Positions 49,680 through 59,426 of a stretch of DNA of 64,000 nt are shown piece after piece. Under the pieces are notes generated by a model, which was not told where the DNA came from, made no database searches, and saw nothing but the letters and a program-made list of their open reading frames with translations. Where the stretch lies: the NCBI GenBank assembly GCA_027577415.1, contig JANBQS010000017.1, positions 1 through 64,000 of the forward strand. Reading direction: 5' to 3'. Source of the stretch: Coemansia sp. RSA 922. Taxonomy: Eukaryota; Kickxellomycota; Kickxellomycetes; Kickxellales; Kickxellaceae. The stretch's first letter is position 1. Each line of letters begins with the position of its first letter. Both the position numbers and the translations under genes were made by a program.

Positions 49680-50147
49680 TTATTTAGCCACAATGTGCTC
49701 ATTTAGCTTACGGCACTCGGCTTCCAACTCTGCAATATGTACTACTTTTACTCCCTTTTTGGTCAGTTCTTCGACGCCAGTGCATTGCACAAAGTTGGGT
49801 GGTTCTCTGACTCCCACATATACTAGACGTATTCCTGATTCTATAATACGATTGACGCAGGGTGTGTTTCCGGATAAGCGCTTCGAGCATGGTTCCATGG
49901 TTGTATACATAACCGATGTTTCAGGTACTTGTTCTTTATCGTTGGCAATCGCTAGTAAAGCACATTCTTCGGCGTGAGTGTTTCCTGGGTACTGTCGCGA
50001 AAATCCAGTGCTTAGAATTTTCTGCTTGTCTCCGCTAGCGATAACAGCTCCAACGTTATAGGCGGTATCGACACTAGTACACTTTTTGCCTTCCTCTATA
50101 GCCTCCCTCATCAACTCTACATCCCTTTTCGAATAAGTTTCAGCCAT
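49680..50147 (-). CDS. Cytidine-deaminase-fold enzyme, riboflavin-pathway DRAP deaminase-like (155 aa)
   Basis: The start at 50147 gives MAETYSKRDVELMREAI. The zinc site is complete: HAEE near residue 55 supplies the His ligand and the proton-shuttling Glu. TTMEPCSKRLSGNTPC near 84 supplies the two Cys ligands. The motifs GFSRQYPGNTHAEECALLAI and MEPCSKRLSGNTPCVNRII resemble the fungal RIB2-type deaminase that acts on a diaminopyrimidine intermediate of riboflavin synthesis. A dCMP- or cytidine-deaminase role is the alternative. It lacks the pseudouridine-synthase-like half present in yeast Rib2. The stop is 18 bp from the convergent DHHC gene. Confidence 0.85.
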   Translation of the reverse strand: MAETYSKRDVELMREAIEEGKKCTSVDTAYNVGAVIASGDKQKILSTGFSRQYPGNTHAEECALLAIANDKEQVPETSVMYTTMEPCSKRLSGNTPCVNRIIESGIRLVYVGVREPPNFVQCTGVEELTKKGVKVVHIAELEAECRKLNEHIVAK

Positions 50148-50265
50148 ATTTTCAAATAACAAAAAAAAAAAACGTACAGACACAAAATGAAGAGAAAAAG
50201 ATAACCCCCTCATCCAACCAGCTTATTCTCCACACACACTTATTAAGGAAACTATGGCATTATTA

Positions 50266-50688
50266 TTAACTAGAATGGATACGGCCTAGTTCTCCAATAA
50301 TTAAATCGAATTTGCTAGAAACAAGTTTACCCTGTTCGTTATTAAAAGGATTACATACAAGGGCAATATACCCAGCATGGATTTGCTGGAATATTTCACG
50401 TATCGCCGCGCTTCGCACGATTGATTCTGGTACAGAGATTACTAGAATTATACGCGCCCCGGTATTCAACACATAGCCGTATATGGCTAGTTCGCCGACT
50501 GTTTGAAGTAATCCCAAGTATAAATCGGTTGACTTGGTGTTAGCCATACGCTCCTCGATAACGTCAACAGAGGTGTGTGCCAGGTACTGGTATTTTACAG
50601 TAGTGTCTTCGCTCGGAGTGTCGTCAAAACTCCGCATATACACGGGGATATCCTGGCGATTGAGAATAACTATACAGCGTATCTTCAT
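50266..50688 (-). CDS. TRAPPC2L: TRAPP complex subunit TRAPPC2L/TCA17 (140 aa)
   Basis: A longin-fold subunit of the TRAPP guanine-nucleotide-exchange complex, which acts on Rab/Ypt GTPases at the Golgi and in autophagy. The ATG at 50688 gives MKIRCIVILNRQDIPVYMRS, the family N-terminal strand pair. Further matches are YQYLAHTSVDVIEERM, DLYLGLLQTVGELAIYGYV, REIFQQIHAGYIALVCNPF and a final FDLIIGEL helix. The length is that of the family (~140 aa). It is separated by 118 bp from the deaminase gene on the same strand. No intron is needed. Confidence 0.93.
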   Translation of the reverse strand: MKIRCIVILNRQDIPVYMRSFDDTPSEDTTVKYQYLAHTSVDVIEERMANTKSTDLYLGLLQTVGELAIYGYVLNTGARIILVISVPESIVRSAAIREIFQQIHAGYIALVCNPFNNEQGKLVSSKFDLIIGELGRIHSS

Positions 50689-50903
50689 CTTCAAGTACAA
50701 AAAAAAAAATTGTAAAGTGTGTGTGAGATATGTAATAAACAATAGTTTTTTTATTTTTTATTTTCATACTTTTCCATCCATAAATTCAATGTAGCATAGC
50801 CACTTGCTATGGGCCTTGAAATTGAGGAGGGGGGTTTTTTTTTTAATTTTTTGCATTGACGTATGAAAAGAATATAAAAGAAGAGAAAAAAAATTGCTGT
50901 TGC

Positions 50904-52625
50904 CTACTCTTCGGCGTCATCGGGAGACTCGTAGTTCTCATCGTACTCCTCAGGAATATCGCTCTCGCTGCCAGCAACAAAGTCCTCGTCCTCGCTCTCA
51001 TCCTCATCGCTACCCAGGCCCATCGCGCCGACCGAAGCATTAAGCGCCGCAGCACCACCACCGCCAGCACCCAACAGAGTGGCGGGAGTGACATCCTCAT
51101 CAGACTCGTCATCGTCATCCGCATCCATGCCCTTATACGAGACAGCAGTAGTCTCATTAAGCTCGCTCAGCATCTTGATGCCATGCTTAGTCATATACTC
51201 CTCAAGCGTCGCGTGCTCCTCGCGGTTGATACTGACAAACTGGTAGTCCTGCGCTCCATGCATGTTGAACTTGAGATCAAAGGTGCGCATTTTGTTGGAG
51301 CTCGATGCGTCGACACGCGAAAACACGATGCTCGATATCTCCGAATGCGGAATATAGTGCGCAGGCTTGGGCGCAAATAAAAAGCCCTTGTCCAGCGGGT
51401 ACAACGTGCCCTCGTTGGCCTTGAGCGACGCCTTGATGCCCTGCGACCCGTGGTAGCCGCCAAAGCCGCCGCCCTCAATCAGCCTCTTGTCAGTCATGGC
51501 TTTGAACACCGTAGCCACAATACGGTACAGCGGCTCGTCATAGTGCTTGCGCAGCTTAGCCGCCTCCGTCTTGCGCTTGGCGTCCTCGTCGGCCTCGAGA
51601 TTCAGATCAATAGCCACCTCCTCGTCGCGCACAAACTGCAGGACCAGGTACGGGTACCGGGTCTGGCCCTGGCGGATGGGCGGGTTCAGGCCCACGATGA
51701 ACATCATGTGCAGCTCATCGGGCTTCGAGACGAGGAACAGGCGCTGGACGTTGTCGTAGGGGATCTTGTAGTCGTAGGTCTTGCCACGCAGGCGCAAAAA
51801 GTTCGAAAACATGTCGATGCCGTAGCGGCCACGCGGAGTCAGACACAAGATCTCGGGGAACTGCACGATGCTGTCGCCGCTGACCTGGCCCAGATCCGCC
51901 GCGTTCTTGATGGCCTCATGGAACGCCGACGCAGCACTGACCTCGTCGTCATTGTCGCTCTTTTCGCCGTCAACCGACATATTCTCGTCATCGTCCCTGG
52001 CTGCCGGGATAGCAGCACCGGTAGCAATGGTTCCAGGCACGTAGAAGCGGACCTCGACCAGCTCATCAGGCGCGCCCTTCCGCTTGGTGCCCTTGCCGGT
52101 GGTGCGAGGCGGCTGGAACTCCACGCTGACCTCGTTCTTGTTTGCCAAATTAGTGTTCGAAACATAGGCCATAGGCAGATCAAACATGGGACGGTTCTCG
52201 ACGCGGAACGACATATCAGAACCCTCGAAATCGGTCTTCCCCCAGTTCCAGCCCTTAAAGCTAATGTCGCGCACCTCGAGCGTCAGGCCCGAGAAGAACC
52301 GCTTCACGGCGTCGCGCAGCTGCTCGTAGTCGTCTGCCGTGAATCCGTCCAGCTTATGCAAGGTGCCACTCTTTGTGTAGATCCGCAGTCCGTATCCGCG
52401 AGCTACGCGCTGCCACTGCAAGCGGCGCAAGTCCTCGCGCTGGAGTGCAAGCATGCCGGCGGGCATCGATAGTCCTGGTATGTTTACGCCCTGGAGGGCC
52501 TCCGCCTCGCCCTCGGCGGCCTTCCAGCCAATTCCCGACGCGCCTATCCGCACTTGGCCAACGGATTTGACGTAAGGCTCGGTAGCCAGGTAAATGTCGC
52601 TGAAGGGGACACGCGAATCACTCAT
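50904..52625 (-). CDS. POB3: FACT complex subunit POB3 (SSRP1 family, 573 aa)
   Basis: FACT is the histone chaperone that loosens and rebuilds nucleosomes during transcription and replication. The start at 52625 gives MSDSRVPFSDIYLAT. The N-terminal dimerisation domain contains GQVRIGASGIGWK. The SSRP1/PH tandem follows, with FKGWNWGKTDFEG (about 122-134), FEVQPPR-like FQPPRTTGKG and CLTPRGRYGIDMF (about 265-277). A middle PH domain and an acidic C-terminal tail (DEDESEDEDF) end the protein. There is no HMG box, as expected for fungal POB3, whose HMG function is supplied by a separate Nhp6 protein. Confidence 0.96.
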   Translation of the reverse strand: MSDSRVPFSDIYLATEPYVKSVGQVRIGASGIGWKAAEGEAEALQGVNIPGLSMPAGMLALQREDLRRLQWQRVARGYGLRIYTKSGTLHKLDGFTADDYEQLRDAVKRFFSGLTLEVRDISFKGWNWGKTDFEGSDMSFRVENRPMFDLPMAYVSNTNLANKNEVSVEFQPPRTTGKGTKRKGAPDELVEVRFYVPGTIATGAAIPAARDDDENMSVDGEKSDNDDEVSAASAFHEAIKNAADLGQVSGDSIVQFPEILCLTPRGRYGIDMFSNFLRLRGKTYDYKIPYDNVQRLFLVSKPDELHMMFIVGLNPPIRQGQTRYPYLVLQFVRDEEVAIDLNLEADEDAKRKTEAAKLRKHYDEPLYRIVATVFKAMTDKRLIEGGGFGGYHGSQGIKASLKANEGTLYPLDKGFLFAPKPAHYIPHSEISSIVFSRVDASSSNKMRTFDLKFNMHGAQDYQFVSINREEHATLEEYMTKHGIKMLSELNETTAVSYKGMDADDDDESDEDVTPATLLGAGGGGAAALNASVGAMGLGSDEDESEDEDFVAGSESDIPEEYDENYESPDDAEE

Positions 52626-52862
52626 TTTTCCAAAACCAAAATAAGATTTACGATAATAAATAAACAAATGACAACTAAAGAGAAAAAGAAGAAAAAAAAA
52701 GAAGTGGCAGCGAGTTGATTTTGCTTGTTTGGTGCTACGCGTACCAGCGAGCTTGATCACAAATCACGCTATTGGCAGCAATCGAGCATAGGCGTATGTG
52801 TACACTGCTCTTCTCTTCTTTGCTTTGCTCATTAGTCTCAATTTTCAATACACATTCTTCAC
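52626..52862. promoter_or_regulatory. Divergent promoter, POB3 / NMNAT-like
   Basis: A 237-bp spacer between two divergent ATGs with an A-rich tract (52680-52705) near POB3 and a CT-rich tract (about 52808-52832) near the plus-strand gene. Confidence 0.4.
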
Positions 52863-53894
52863 ATGAGCACTCCAGAGTCTGAACCCCCGACGCTTTCGAG
52901 ACGTTGCTGGGCTGATCGCTCAGAGGCAGCGGCCGGGCTACTAGGCGAGCAAGGGCAAAATGCGATGATAGACGATATAAAAACGATGAAGTGCGTTACT
53001 CCAGAGTACGACGACTTTGTAAAGTCCTTTATAGCCACACACGCAGCCAACATCAAGCCTACTGTAAAGATAGCGCGCAAGCTCTGCGACACCTGGCCCA
53101 TGCCCAAGCAAACGACAACAGCAACGATCCGAGTGGCAGTGATGGACAGCTCGTTCAACCCTCCTCACTACTGCCACGGCGCATACATCGAGTGCATGGG
53201 CATAATGAAGCTAAAGTCAGAGGACCAGCGACAACAAAAGGTCGGCGAAGGGCAGTCGCTAGATATCGACGCCTTTCTGCTGCTGCTAGGCTCGCAGAAC
53301 GCCGACAAGCCTCAGCAAGGAGCTAGTCTTGCGCAGCGCATGCGCATGGTGGATATGCTGGCTACGACGGTGGCAGCGGATGAGACGTCAGATACTTGGC
53401 ACTCTTGGAAGAACCGCGACGAGTTCAGCGCCTCCAACCTGCACAACATGGCTATCGGCATGGTCAACACCCCGCGCTTCATTGACAAAAGCCAGGCTGT
53501 GCGCGACATTGTCTGCCAGGAGTATAAGGGCAGTGATAAGCCCCAGGTCTTGTGCTTTTTTGCTATGGGCTGGGATACTCTGATCCGCTTCTTTGATGCC
53601 AAGTACTATGGACCTGATTACCCGGCGGAAATCGACCAATTCTTTGCCGAGGGAGGTCGTATTGCCTATGCGCGTCGCACGGGCTTCTTGGATAGCGACG
53701 TCGAAGAGCTCTTTGTTGCTGCACGTATTGCTCCCTACCTATGCTTCATATATGAGCTGGAGCTGCCTGAGCGCGTCAAGCATATTAGCTCTACCCAAGT
53801 CCGCCGTGCTATTAGTGAGAACTCGCATGGTGTGCATGATACCCCGCCACGTATCCTGGAGTACATCAATAGTAACCAATTATATCGGGACTAG
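52863..53894 (+). CDS. Nicotinamide-mononucleotide adenylyltransferase-like protein, POF1-type (343 aa)
   Basis: A cytidylyltransferase-fold enzyme predicted to join NMN and ATP to NAD, or a closely related adenylyl transfer. After a ~90-residue N-terminal extension, the core starts with VAVMDSSFNPPHYCHGAYIE, where the F-P-H-H pattern of the nucleotide-binding loop is visible. It ends with KHISSTQVRRAI, the ISST-x-(V/I)R signature of NMNATs. The sequences FFAMGWDTLIRFFDAKYY and GGRIAYARR agree with fungal POF1-like members, a branch of the family with reported ATPase and NMNAT activity. It complements the NAD synthetase at 26993 in pathway terms but is unlinked in transcription. Confidence 0.88.
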   Translation: MSTPESEPPTLSRRCWADRSEAAAGLLGEQGQNAMIDDIKTMKCVTPEYDDFVKSFIATHAANIKPTVKIARKLCDTWPMPKQTTTATIRVAVMDSSFNPPHYCHGAYIECMGIMKLKSEDQRQQKVGEGQSLDIDAFLLLLGSQNADKPQQGASLAQRMRMVDMLATTVAADETSDTWHSWKNRDEFSASNLHNMAIGMVNTPRFIDKSQAVRDIVCQEYKGSDKPQVLCFFAMGWDTLIRFFDAKYYGPDYPAEIDQFFAEGGRIAYARRTGFLDSDVEELFVAARIAPYLCFIYELELPERVKHISSTQVRRAISENSHGVHDTPPRILEYINSNQLYRD

Positions 53895-53944
53895 TAGAAG
53901 AAACTTCAGGTCTATTTTATTATTATTGTGTATAAGATATTGTA

Positions 53945-54451
53945 TTAAACAGTGCTGTTAATAGATTCACCACTTGGCGGTGGCAAAGACGATGGTGGTG
54001 GTGACTGCCAGTGGAAATGCTGGGAGCGCGATATCTTGCGAGTAGCCCAGTCCAGGGTACGCTCGCCTACGCCCAAGTACCAAGTCATAATACCCTTTGC
54101 CTCATTACAGTGGTTCCTAGACCCAATGCTACGGTTCCACGCCCACGTTACTCGAGCACGCTCAGCAGCGACCCACGCTTGGCGCTGCTCACGAGTAGCT
54201 GCGTCAGGTGCCGATGCAACGTACTCTTGCTCGAGCCACTGCAGCCGCTCATCATTTGGCGGCATACTAGTCGGTGGCGGCGGCGGTGGCGATGCTAGGC
54301 GGTGACTGTTGTGTGTCCATCCTGTTGACCGACGAACGCCGGCAATTACCGTCGATGCCAGCCACAAAGTGACGCCAGCAAATATCAGCTTGTTGCGCAG
54401 ACGACCGTGGCACCGATGCGCGTAAGAAAAGTGTCCTGGATGGAAGCCCAT
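53945..54451 (-). CDS. Unknown single-TM protein with Pro-rich linker (168 aa)
   Basis: I do not recognise this protein. The ATG at 54451 is preferred because it puts a TM helix (KLIFAGVTLWLASTVIAGV) at about residues 22-40; the frame extends upstream to 54580 without similarity. After the TM comes a Pro-rich linker (LASPPPPPPTSMPPNDE) and a Trp-rich helical segment (QRQAWVAAERARVTWAWN, MTWYLGVGERTLDW). The C-terminus is again Pro-rich. N-terminal basic residues plus a TM could suit a mitochondrial inner-membrane or ER protein. The stop is 50 bp from the convergent NMNAT-like gene. Confidence 0.6.
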   Translation of the reverse strand: MGFHPGHFSYAHRCHGRLRNKLIFAGVTLWLASTVIAGVRRSTGWTHNSHRLASPPPPPPTSMPPNDERLQWLEQEYVASAPDAATREQRQAWVAAERARVTWAWNRSIGSRNHCNEAKGIMTWYLGVGERTLDWATRKISRSQHFHWQSPPPSSLPPPSGESINSTV

Positions 54452-54672
54452 GATAGATAAATTTATTGGATATGCTATTGAGTACCGAGCAAGAATGGTC
54501 GGAACACCCTTAGGCAATCGAAATTTAAAGGAAATACAAAAAGTCTTGGCACTCGCAGATTTATGCCAAGATCTCTTCAATCCCCCCCTCCCTGTGCTAA
54601 AGATTTCATAACATCTATTGCTTATCGTAACATCTTTTTATTTTTACTCCGAGACAAACCCGCAAACATTGT

Positions 54673-55528
54673 TTACTTGCGATGCGATAGAGTAGCCGAC
54701 GCCTGCCCAGTAGCCAGCAAGACCACGTCCGCCACTACGCAGCGGGGGTGCCGCGACGCAGCAAACACAACCGACTCTGCCACATCATCAGCCGTCATTG
54801 GCTCAATACCCTTGTACACACTGCTAGCCCTATCTTTATCGCCGCCATACCTAACCACCGAAAACTCAGTCTCGACCATTCCCGGTTTGATTTCAGTAAC
54901 ACGGATAGGCACGCCAATAGTCTCTGCCCTCAACGACTCTGTGATAGCTCTAACCGCCGCCTTCGACGCACAGTACACGCTGCCTGTCGGGTACCCGACA
55001 AGCCCTGCAATCGACCCCATCATGATAACGTGCCCATGACCTTGCTGCTTCATGCGCCGCACAACTGCCCTAGACACGTACAAAAGCCCCTTGATGTTGG
55101 TGTCAATAACAGCGTCAATCGCTGCATCTGACAAATTGTCCACGGTGTCTGTACCCATTGCCAAACCGGCGTTGTTCACAAGTACGTCAATGTCTTTGGT
55201 AATCGATGATATCGCTAGGTTTACTGCCTCGGAGTTGCGCACATCAAGCTCGATCGTCTCTACAGTTACCGACGGGTACTTTGAGCGGATCGTGTCAGAT
55301 ACTGTCGATAGACGGTCTACACGACGTGCACCTAGTATCACATTGGCTCCAGCTGCTGCAAACTGGTACGCACACGCCTCACCAATCCCTGAACTGGCTC
55401 CGGTACTAAGTATACACAAAAGAGAAAAAGATAAAAGTGTGTTAGTCTCGAGTTTGCCAACAAAAAAGCTTGTTGCTGTAATAGACTACTTACATTAAGA
55501 CAGTCTTGCCCTGAAGTCTCTCAAACAT
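54673..55528 (-). CDS. Short-chain dehydrogenase/reductase, YMR226C-like (255 aa, one intron)
   Basis: The gene is complement(join(54673..55405, 55494..55528)). Exon 1 encodes MFERLQGKTVL plus two bases. The 88-bp intron has donor GTAAGT and acceptor CTTAG. Splicing makes TVLITGASSGIG, restoring the Rossmann TGxxxGxG at about residues 13-20. Further motifs are NNAG (near 89), the catalytic Ser in MMGSIAG and the YxxxK of YCASK. The segment PGMVETEFSVVRY is typical of the NADP-dependent serine/3-hydroxy-acid dehydrogenase branch (yeast YMR226C, bacterial YdfG). The substrate is not certain. Without the intron the N-terminal strand would be lost. Confidence 0.93.
55406..55493 (-). other. Spliceosomal intron (88 bp) in the dehydrogenase gene
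   Basis: On the minus strand it starts GTAAGTAG and ends TACTTAG. The phase-2 junction gives an Ile codon inside VLITGASSGIG, the expected dinucleotide-binding strand and turn. Confidence 0.9.
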
Positions 55529-55746
55529 TAGCAATAGTATGGAAAATACCAATAGTGTATAATAAAAAAATAGATGAAAAATAATATATACGAAAGCCAG
55601 AGAGACAAGATCGATTTGGGAAGACTGATGCTTTTATCAGTCTTGATCGATTAATGGCGATCATTATTAATCAATTGTGCATACGTCACAAAAAGGCTGA
55701 ACTAGATATTATTGCTAGAAATGGCAAACAAAAAAAAAAAAATGGT

Positions 55747-57366
55747 CTACTCCATATCAAGGGTCACAACGGTTGCTGATATGTCATCACGATATCTGCG
55801 CGAATGAGGCGATGGAATAGCCAGTAGTCTACGTGCAGTCAAACTGCCCTGAGTTCCCTTCCAATCAATGGACAATGCAGCACGGATCAAGTGCGTAGCA
55901 GCATTGCCATCCTTAACAGCCAAGCTACCAGCCGACTCGTTCTTAGCGACTTTATTTGCCTCGTACCACTGTGCAACAGCCTCTACAACCTGGTCATCAG
56001 ACAGATTGTCATATAGCCCGTCTGAAGCAAGTACCATGAACTTGTCGTTACTGCTCAACTTGTGTCTCGTTACAACTGGCTCAGCAGTCACATATGGTGG
56101 TGTAAGGCAGTGTTCTGGTGTATGGGCTCTGCGGTAACCAAAGTCATAGAGGAATGGGAATATCTCTTGCTGTGCATCTAGTGGCCACTTGTATTTCATT
56201 CCGCCAAATGCTCTAGTAGGCATCAGACTGCCCAACACTCGTCCACCTCGAATTGCCGTATCCTCGCCAGGATGCTCACTTAGCACTCGTGCGTGCTCAT
56301 CGGGGTTTGATGCTGTCTGATCCTCAGTAAGACGGATTGCTTTCCAAGTACCATCATCTTGTAGCACACCAACAAGTGCACGACTATCACCAACGTTGCC
56401 GACCACAATCTCCTTGGCATTGGTATCAACAATGGCTACCAAGCCGCAGCTCCCAGAGACACCATATTGAACCAACTCTGTCAACTTTTGCAAGTCCTGA
56501 CCTTGAGCAATTACTTCCCGGCACTTGGCTATTGGCTCAGAAACGGCCGTCCTATCCAGAGCCATAAATACTATTTTAATTGCACACTCAAGTCTATCCA
56601 TATCCTCGGGAATATCTTTCAAACGTTTGTCAATTTCAGATAACGCATACTTGAATGTTGGTCCAATGTGTTTAGAAAGAAATTCAGCACACCTATGACC
56701 GCCATGACCATCAAATACACCAAACATGTATATCCCGCTGTCTTTGCCCTTTTCCGAACCTGTAGATGATGGTAGACCAGAGCATGCCAAGTAGTCTTCA
56801 CTTGGATTGTTTGACGAAATCTGGCTGGTACATACTTGGACCTTGACTTTAGAGGACTCAGATTCAATGTGCCATCTTTTTTCCTTGGCTCTCAATATCG
56901 CGTCCACCTCTTCGTCAGTAAGCCCATCCAGACCCACTATCTTGTCGCGTCGCTCTTGCCCCTCCAGTCCATCTAGTATCGCCTTTGACGCCTGGTGCTT
57001 CATTTCGACTGACTTTAAAGCTGCCTCAGTTGGCAAAAGAGGCTCAATGCTCTTGGTCTCGACTTTCTTGCTTGCTTGGTTGTTCGGATACTGCGACAGG
57101 GTGTATCCAGCCAATGCCAATCCACCACCACCAATGGCAAGTGCCATACGGAGCTTGCCATTAAGAAAAGTCGATGGTCTTGGCGCACTACCCTTGTTTG
57201 ACTCGGCATTGTGCTGGGTTCTGCTAAACGCGCGTACACTCACAAGCTGCTTTCTTGGCACGCTACCTGGTAAACGATTGAAGGAGCTAGAGACTCGATT
57301 GAACGTTAGAGCTGGCGTCTTGTTTCTGGCTGCAGCCAGCATACCTACAGAGTATTGAGAAAACAT
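55747..57366 (-). CDS. Mitochondrial PP2C-type phosphatase, pyruvate dehydrogenase phosphatase-like (539 aa)
   Basis: The N-terminal ~60 residues are rich in Arg/Ser/Ala (RNKTPALTFNRVSSSFNRL) and fit a mitochondrial targeting peptide. A TM-like stretch follows (MALAIGGGGLALAGYTL). The PP2C domain starts near residue 170 and contains FGVFDGHGGHRCAEFL with the metal-binding DGHGG. VGNVGDSRALVGVL and FMVLASDGLYDNLSDDQVV follow, with the metal-binding Asp in ASDGLYD. The long insert with RVLGSLMPTRAFGGMKYKW is typical of PDP1/PTC5-like enzymes, which dephosphorylate the pyruvate dehydrogenase E1 subunit in mitochondria. Other mitochondrial PP2Cs (PTC6/PTC7) are less likely given the insert. Confidence 0.92.
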   Translation of the reverse strand: MFSQYSVGMLAAARNKTPALTFNRVSSSFNRLPGSVPRKQLVSVRAFSRTQHNAESNKGSAPRPSTFLNGKLRMALAIGGGGLALAGYTLSQYPNNQASKKVETKSIEPLLPTEAALKSVEMKHQASKAILDGLEGQERRDKIVGLDGLTDEEVDAILRAKEKRWHIESESSKVKVQVCTSQISSNNPSEDYLACSGLPSSTGSEKGKDSGIYMFGVFDGHGGHRCAEFLSKHIGPTFKYALSEIDKRLKDIPEDMDRLECAIKIVFMALDRTAVSEPIAKCREVIAQGQDLQKLTELVQYGVSGSCGLVAIVDTNAKEIVVGNVGDSRALVGVLQDDGTWKAIRLTEDQTASNPDEHARVLSEHPGEDTAIRGGRVLGSLMPTRAFGGMKYKWPLDAQQEIFPFLYDFGYRRAHTPEHCLTPPYVTAEPVVTRHKLSSNDKFMVLASDGLYDNLSDDQVVEAVAQWYEANKVAKNESAGSLAVKDGNAATHLIRAALSIDWKGTQGSLTARRLLAIPSPHSRRYRDDISATVVTLDME

Positions 57367-57728
57367 TGAAAAAAAAATGGGAAAAAAAAATAATTTGGAT
57401 GAATAGTGAGTATTATTCCTTGCTAGTTGTCGTGCTGTTTATATAATAAAAAAATGCCCACATAGGAAGGGCTGTCCAAAAGAAGGACTTCCGATCCACA
57501 GAAAAGAAACCGCAGCTGACAATTCAAAGACACTTTGTTCAAAGCCTTGAGCTTTGTTTTTTTTTTTACTCAAAGAATTGCACGCGCTTCTTTATTCGGA
57601 AAAGGGAAAAGAACTGAATGTCCAAAAAATACTAAGCAGCTTTTACAAAAAATGCTCCAACCCACTCCAAGGAGAAACCAATTTTTATATTTTTATTTAT
57701 TTATTTTTATTTACTCAATTGACAAGAA
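57367..57728. promoter_or_regulatory. Divergent promoter, PP2C / F-box-like gene
   Basis: A 362-bp spacer marking the change from GC-richer core genes to the AT-rich right-hand island. It has T-rich tracts before both ATGs, including repeated TTTATTTAT at about 57690-57715. No further element recognised. Confidence 0.4.
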
Positions 57729-59426
57729 ATGGTCTTCTACTTTTTAGCCTGCAAATACCTCTTTGGCATCATACCCAACCCCAATTCCCCAGCACAACGG
57801 CTCCCATCAGATGTCTTGCGCCTAGTATTGCAGTATGTGACAAGCAAACTAGCACTAACTGGAAACACTATGAAGGCCAGGAATGATGGAGTAAAAGAAA
57901 TGCTCTATGTGTGCTCTGCCTGGCGACTTGAGACTCTGGAGTTTATGTGGAGAGAGCTGAACATTGCCATTGACGAAAATGATAACATGATACATATTTT
58001 TAATCCATCCTTTGCTAAGAACTTTATGTTGCCAGGCAATGCCGCAAGTATAGTGAGAGAGCTCAACATATCAGTCTCCATGTCCTGCATTCTAAGTGGA
58101 AATGCTTACCGATTGCTATCAGAATTCATGGGTAACACCACTAGTTTGCCTCTTGTTCGAAAGCTTTTGGTCCTAATAGTTGATTGCCCTGTTGGACATG
58201 GGTATACCAAAGACGTCGGTATTGACAACACTCTAAAGTTTGCTCAACTGCTTCGATCAATAACACGAGTATCAATAACATCAACTGAAATAAAATACAC
58301 TGGCGAGTATTCACTTATGAGTGTGTTGTTTGAGGGCATTTTTGGCCAGCTGTCGAATGTGCTGTGCAGCAACGTGAAGTACTCAAAGATTGATTTAGAC
58401 AGGATTAGGTTTCGCTATTCAAAAACCATTGATGATATTCCCTTGCTTACCTCTCTAGATCTTCAGTTTTGCAGGGGACCAGACCTGCGTACAGAACTTC
58501 TTCACAAATGTGCTCATATGTTGCAAGATTTACGCATAGGGTCGGGTGATCCCAGAGCAATAATATATGACAGCAACAACAACGCTGTTATATATCCTAA
58601 TCTACAAATGCTGCAAATTAATGACAGGGAATTCCACCCAAATGATAGAGAATTGGCACCTGACATTGTGCCATTTCCAAGGCTAAAAAGCCTGCATATC
58701 CTCATGGACTATCCATTTGCTGATGACCTGATTTTCCGCGGAAATAGTGATACTTTGGAATACTTAGATTTTGGTGTAGATGTAGAGACGATGGACGTGA
58801 TAAACAAGAGCTTAGAATTTAGGCACCAACGTAAGTGCTTGAAAAAAGTTGTTGTTGGAGAAGACTATGATTCGCTTGGCCTTGGCCTTGCCCATGCTCT
58901 ACAAGCCGATGTGACCACGCTATTGAGCAAGCTAGCTGGATCTGCTCAGATGTTGAAACTCTCATATATGGAGGCAGTCGATGGCCTGCTTGCAGCTAGC
59001 CCACAAACGCACGGCTTTGATAACATTCAGGTGTTGGATACATCGTGGACAAATATATCGCTCTTTCAAATACTGAATCTGCTCAGGATTCTTCCAGCAC
59101 TCAAGAAGCTTTGCTGTGGAAGTGGTGGCTTGGGTGCTGAACTCGCAAACATTGCATATGATGAGTTGCCCGACCACATATTATCAACATATAGCAATGT
59201 TGGAAACCATTTTTACGAGTTGCAAATAAGCTTTCCAGGATTTTTAACTAGAAATGCAGCTGCAGAGTTTATTATGCCTTTAGCTCTTGCCTGTCCAAAG
59301 CTGTGTCGCATTACGTCGTTTGATCCCACATCTCCCAACTACCGTCTAGAAATATCTGAGATTCTTAAGAGTGGTGGACCATACAGCAAGTATGCCCCGC
59401 AGCTCTGCCGCTTACTCGGTGGGTGA
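57729..59426 (+). CDS. F-box/LRR-like protein, tandem-array member 1 (565 aa)
   Basis: The family opening NSPAQRLPSDVLRLVLQYV is at about residues 18-36 and MLYVCSAWRLETLEFMWREL at about 59-78; together these fit an F-box-like domain. The C-terminal ~480 residues are LRR-like. The N-terminal 17 residues are unusual for the family, and the true start may lie at a small unplaced exon. A 170-bp segment (59055-59224) is identical to 63262-63431 in the third array gene. The 3' flank is also homologous to that of the third gene, so the two are copies in a ~4.2-kb tandem duplication. An SCF-adaptor role is inferred. Confidence 0.82.
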   Translation: MVFYFLACKYLFGIIPNPNSPAQRLPSDVLRLVLQYVTSKLALTGNTMKARNDGVKEMLYVCSAWRLETLEFMWRELNIAIDENDNMIHIFNPSFAKNFMLPGNAASIVRELNISVSMSCILSGNAYRLLSEFMGNTTSLPLVRKLLVLIVDCPVGHGYTKDVGIDNTLKFAQLLRSITRVSITSTEIKYTGEYSLMSVLFEGIFGQLSNVLCSNVKYSKIDLDRIRFRYSKTIDDIPLLTSLDLQFCRGPDLRTELLHKCAHMLQDLRIGSGDPRAIIYDSNNNAVIYPNLQMLQINDREFHPNDRELAPDIVPFPRLKSLHILMDYPFADDLIFRGNSDTLEYLDFGVDVETMDVINKSLEFRHQRKCLKKVVVGEDYDSLGLGLAHALQADVTTLLSKLAGSAQMLKLSYMEAVDGLLAASPQTHGFDNIQVLDTSWTNISLFQILNLLRILPALKKLCCGSGGLGAELANIAYDELPDHILSTYSNVGNHFYELQISFPGFLTRNAAAEFIMPLALACPKLCRITSFDPTSPNYRLEISEILKSGGPYSKYAPQLCRLLGG

